The notes beneath the pieces are model-generated. The model did no database searches and had not been told where the DNA came from. It worked only from the letters and a program-made list of their open reading frames with translations. Below are positions 61,650 through 64,000 of a stretch of 64,000 nucleotides of DNA, piece after piece. The translations under genes and the position numbers were made by a program. This stretch comes from Spirodela intermedia (lineage: Eukaryota > Streptophyta > Magnoliopsida > Alismatales > Araceae): the NCBI GenBank assembly GCA_902729315.2, contig LR746281.1, forward strand, positions 1,863,001 to 1,927,000. Reading direction: 5' to 3'. Position 1 is the first letter of the stretch. Each line of letters opens with the position of its first letter.

Positions 61650-62340
61650 TTCTCGGCTCCACAGCTCTAATCCTGCTCCGTCGGAGGAAGAAGCTCAGCC
61701 TCGCATCGCCGCCACCCGCCGGCGAGGTCGCCGCCGCCGTGTCTGTGCTCCACAGGAGAAATTAAGAGGACCCTCCCCCGGCGCGCCAACCAACTCGCCA
61801 CCGATTCAAACATACAGAAATAGCCGTGGATTTCTATCGATTTACATGATCATCCCTCGGCAACAGTATAAAACACTATAATTTCGACACGGATAAACTC
61901 TGGGAAATTTGTCTTTATGTGCCAGATGTCATGAGCATAAAAATCGGTACGTACTGATGTGCACAGATGAGGTGGCCCGTGATTGTCCGTACGCAGCAAC
62001 CCCCCCCCCCCCCCAATGGAAGAGGTTGACGAACAGGCCCATAAAAGTTGGCGCATTTACCGCCCTATATGGCCCAACGGCGACCTAGGCGTGAGGGAAA
62101 ATCTGGGCCGGCGTTGGTGGATCCTCAAAAAAGGGCTTTTATTGAGCGTTAATGGGCTGTGGCTCACTGCACTGCGCCCCTTCATCTTCATTCTTGTTTC
62201 CTACGGGTCTTTTTTTAAAAATCTCAATAAATTGAGGTGAATACGTAATTTTCCAGGGGGGGGGGGGGGGGACCCAACGGCACGGGTGTAATGTAAACTG
62301 GTCAAAGGCGGCCCTCCAAAAAGGACGACTAAATTGAATT
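61650..62340. other. F-box gene 5' flank and spacer
   Basis: GC-rich up to about 61.8 kb (promoter/5' UTR of the F-box gene), then mixed spacer. It contains a C run (about 61999-62014) and a G run (about 62257-62271). No gene is recognised. Confidence 0.6.
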
Positions 62341-62344
62341 AAAA
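62341..62344 (-). terminator. RNA polymerase III T4 terminator of tRNA-Thr
   Basis: TTTT on the minus strand, 10 nt past the 3' end of the tRNA gene, as expected for Pol III termination. Confidence 0.7.
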
Positions 62345-62354
62345 TAATATGTAG

Positions 62355-62426
62355 AGCTCCCGGCGAGGATCGAACTCGCGACCTTTCGCTTACGAAGCGA
62401 ACGCACTACCACTATGCTACGGAAGC
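62355..62426 (-). tRNA. tRNA-Thr, anticodon CGU
   Basis: The 72-nt minus-strand sequence folds as a full cloverleaf. The acceptor stem is GCTTCCG/CGGGAGC with one G-U pair. The D arm is GCAT-AGTGGTA-GTGC with the conserved GG. The anticodon arm is TTCGC-TTCGTAA-GCGAA with CGT in the loop. A 5-nt variable loop is followed by the T arm GCGAG-TTCGATC-CTCGC and discriminator T. Anticodon CGU reads ACG threonine codons. No intron is present. The A and B boxes (TAGCATAGTGG, GGTTCGA-like AGTTCGATCC) are intact, so the gene looks functional. Confidence 0.95.
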
Positions 62427-62941
62427 TCACGCATCTCGAGGAAGAGTTACATTAAACTTCTAGGCCGAATCCCAAATTTCTCACATATTGAGGACTAAAG
62501 CATAAAAATGCGTCAAGGAGTCCTAATTTAGACCGGAGACACTCTCCGTTGATCAGTAAATAGCGGGTGGGGGGGAGAGAAGATCGCGTGTGTTGGGATC
62601 GTGGGGCCCACCCGGATAGTAGGCGGCGCTTACTGAGGAAGAAGAAGGGGGGAGGCCTGTCTGGTTGCCCTCGCCAGGAACGGGAAGAGAAAGAGGGAGA
62701 GTTGGGTGGTGGCGATGCCGCCGCTTGCCCTGGCCAGGAACGGCTGACACTCGCTCGGCCGTTGACTCGGCACCGCCATCGACCGCCCGCATGCCTCCAC
62801 TTGTCCCCACTGAGCAAGCGCCACTCTCCTCTTATTTCTCCACCCCAACGGACCAACAAATCGGCCCCTCACGTCTTCGCTAGATCAGAGGAAGAAGAAG
62901 AAGACGAAGAAGACGAAGAAGAAGACGAAGCTCAGAAGGGG

Positions 62942-62972
<31 letters not shown>

Positions 62973-63030
62973 CCAGTGAGGGTGGGGGAGGAGGGGATTG
63001 GATATCTGGGTCCGTCTCATTCTGTGGAAA
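62427..63030. other. 5' flank of the ZAT-type gene
   Basis: GC-rich promoter and probable 5' UTR. It has a GAAGAAGAC-type purine repeat (about 62889-62930) and a GA run (62942-62968) about 60 bp before the ATG. No separate gene is seen, although ORFs of up to 157 codons cross the region. Confidence 0.6.
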
Positions 63031-64000
63031 ATGGCGATGATGACGGACCAGCAGCAGCAGAACTACAAGCACCATTGCAGGATCTGCAGGAAGGGATTCG
63101 GCTGCGGGAGGGCGCTGGGGGGCCACATGAGAGCTCACGGGATCAACGAGGACGCAGCGGCGGGGGAACAGGGCGACGCCGACGACGAGCCTCCCGCCGG
63201 TGTTGGCGGTGGTGGTGGTGGCGTCACCGCATGCAGCCCCTGCGGGAGCGGAGGCGGGAACAGGCGGATGTACGCCCTCCGGGGGAGCTCCAACCGGGTG
63301 CGGACATGCAGAGTTTGCGAGAACTGCGGGAAGGAGTTCTCCTCCTGGAAGGGCTTCCTCGAGCATGGGAGATGCAATTCCGGCTGCGACGTCTCGCTTG
63401 TGTCCGCCGTCGCCGCCGCCGCCGGCGACGAGGAGGAGGAGGAGGACGACGACGAAGAAGAAGAAGAAGAAGAAGAAGGGGAGAGGAGGGAGTGCGTGGG
63501 GTGGTCCAAGGGGAAGCGATCTCGCCGGAGCAAGGTGGCGGCGGGCGGCGGGCTGTCGAGCCAGGAGGAGGACCTCGCCAACTGCCTGGTGATGCTCTCC
63601 GCGGGGAAGATGGAGCCCGGCGCCGCCGCCGCCGTGGTGGTGGTGGAGACGGAGGAGTCCTGCGCCTCGGCCAGCAAGGAGGACCGGAGGAGCTCCGCCG
63701 AGCGGACGGCCAGTTTCCTCGCCGTGGAGAAGCCCAAGGTGGTGGCGCCGCCGCCGAAGGGGATGTTCGAGTGCAAGGCCTGCAAGAAGGTCTTCAGCTC
63801 CCACCAGGCCCTCGGCGGGCACCGCGCAAGCCACAAGAAGGTCAAGGGCTGCTTCGCCGCCAAGCTCGACGACCTCGAGGAGGCCCCGCCGGAGGAAGAG
63901 CATCTGGTCGCTGTCGACGGCGCCGCCGCCGTAGTGCCGTTCGTCGCTCCCCCGCTGAGGAAGAAGAAGCTCCACGAGTGCTCCGTGTGCCACCGCGTCT
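63031..64000 (+). CDS. C2H2 zinc-finger transcription factor, ZAT1/4/9-like, 5' part
   Basis: Open from ATG 63031 to the window end (323 codons seen). Finger 1 is [23 protein letters not shown] (C16, C19, H32, H36). A second, degenerate finger is [20 protein letters not shown] (C96, C99, H112, C115). Finger 3 is [21 protein letters not shown] (C248, C251, H264, H268), with the plant-specific QALGGH motif that contacts DNA. Finger 4 begins CSVCHRVF (C317, C320) and is cut by the edge. A motif [12 protein letters not shown] lies between fingers 2 and 3, as in ZAT4/ZAT9. An acidic Glu/Asp run (about 138-155) is encoded by GAG/GAA/GAC repeats. Family members are nuclear, mostly repressors through a C-terminal EAR motif, which is outside the window. 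Fingers 1, 3 and 4 in this spacing support the ZAT1/4/9 group. Confidence 0.94.
   Translation, partial: MAMMTDQQQQNYKHHCRICRKGFGCGRALGGHMRAHGINEDAAAGEQGDADDEPPAGVGGGGGGVTACSPCGSGGGNRRMYALRGSSNRVRTCRVCENCGKEFSSWKGFLEHGRCNSGCDVSLVSAVAAAAGDEEEEEDDDEEEEEEEEGERRECVGWSKGKRSRRSKVAAGGGLSSQEEDLANCLVMLSAGKMEPGAAAAVVVVETEESCASASKEDRRSSAERTASFLAVEKPKVVAPPPKGMFECKACKKVFSSHQALGGHRASHKKVKGCFAAKLDDLEEAPPEEEHLVAVDGAAAVVPFVAPPLRKKKLHECSVCHRV

Noticed and set aside
62932-63993. 353-codon minus-strand ORF opposite the zinc-finger gene
   Set aside because: Antisense of a GC-rich coding region; Leu/Gly/His-rich without a domain, while the plus strand has canonical C2H2 fingers.

Overview
This window is nuclear DNA of a flowering plant. 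Chloroplast-type N-acetylglutamate kinase, AP2/ERF, HIPP, GT47 and ZAT-type zinc-finger genes place it in plants. The very GC-rich single-exon genes next to AT-rich, retrotransposon-filled spacers suggest a monocot, but I cannot name the species. There are nine protein-coding genes (two cut by the window ends), one tRNA gene, at least three decayed Ty1/copia retrotransposons, a 1.6-1.9 kb diverged repeat pair and many GA/CT, TA and AC microsatellites. ORFs antisense to or frame-shifted from these genes are shadows and are not listed.

Layout: 1-217 is the C-terminal end of a heavy-metal-associated isoprenylated protein (+). From about 2.0 to 13.6 kb lies an AT-rich transposon graveyard: copia remnant 1 on the minus strand at about 2.2-5.1 kb, a repeat copy at 6.2-7.8 kb, copia remnant 2 on the minus strand at about 8.7-9.7 kb, and the second repeat copy at 11.3-13.2 kb. 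A GC-rich gene island follows: a DREB-type AP2/ERF factor (14.9-15.5 kb, +), N-acetylglutamate kinase (17.7-18.7 kb, +), an exostosin-like GT47 glycosyltransferase (19.5-23.5 kb, -, 4 exons) and 10-formyl-THF deformylase (24.2-26.2 kb, -, 8 exons). A second AT-rich block (27-31.5 kb) holds copia remnant 3. Then come a small plant PDRG-type protein gene (32.9-33.6 kb, +, 3 exons), the very large CCR4-NOT scaffold gene NOT1 (34.3-57.5 kb, +, 51 coding exons, 2429 aa, reading frame kept across every junction), an F-box/LRR protein (58.0-61.6 kb, -, 2 exons), tRNA-Thr(CGU) (62.4 kb, -) and the 5' part of a ZAT-type C2H2 repressor (63.0 kb to the window end, +).

The genes do not form a pathway or cluster. 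They are ordinary housekeeping (NOT1 mRNA deadenylation scaffold, arginine synthesis, one-carbon metabolism, cell-wall glycosylation, ubiquitin ligase adaptor) and regulatory genes, each with its own promoter. I see no prokaryote-like operon, CRISPR array or defence system, and no convincing new biological system. The most unusual points are a GC-AG intron in the deformylase gene, an 18-bp perfect direct repeat straddling both splice sites of NOT1 intron 3, a repeat pair with asymmetric loss of CpG, and a dispersed repeat family shared by an intergenic region and NOT1 intron 1. Exon borders were inferred by eye from GT/AG signals, phase continuity and remembered family sequence, without alignment software.
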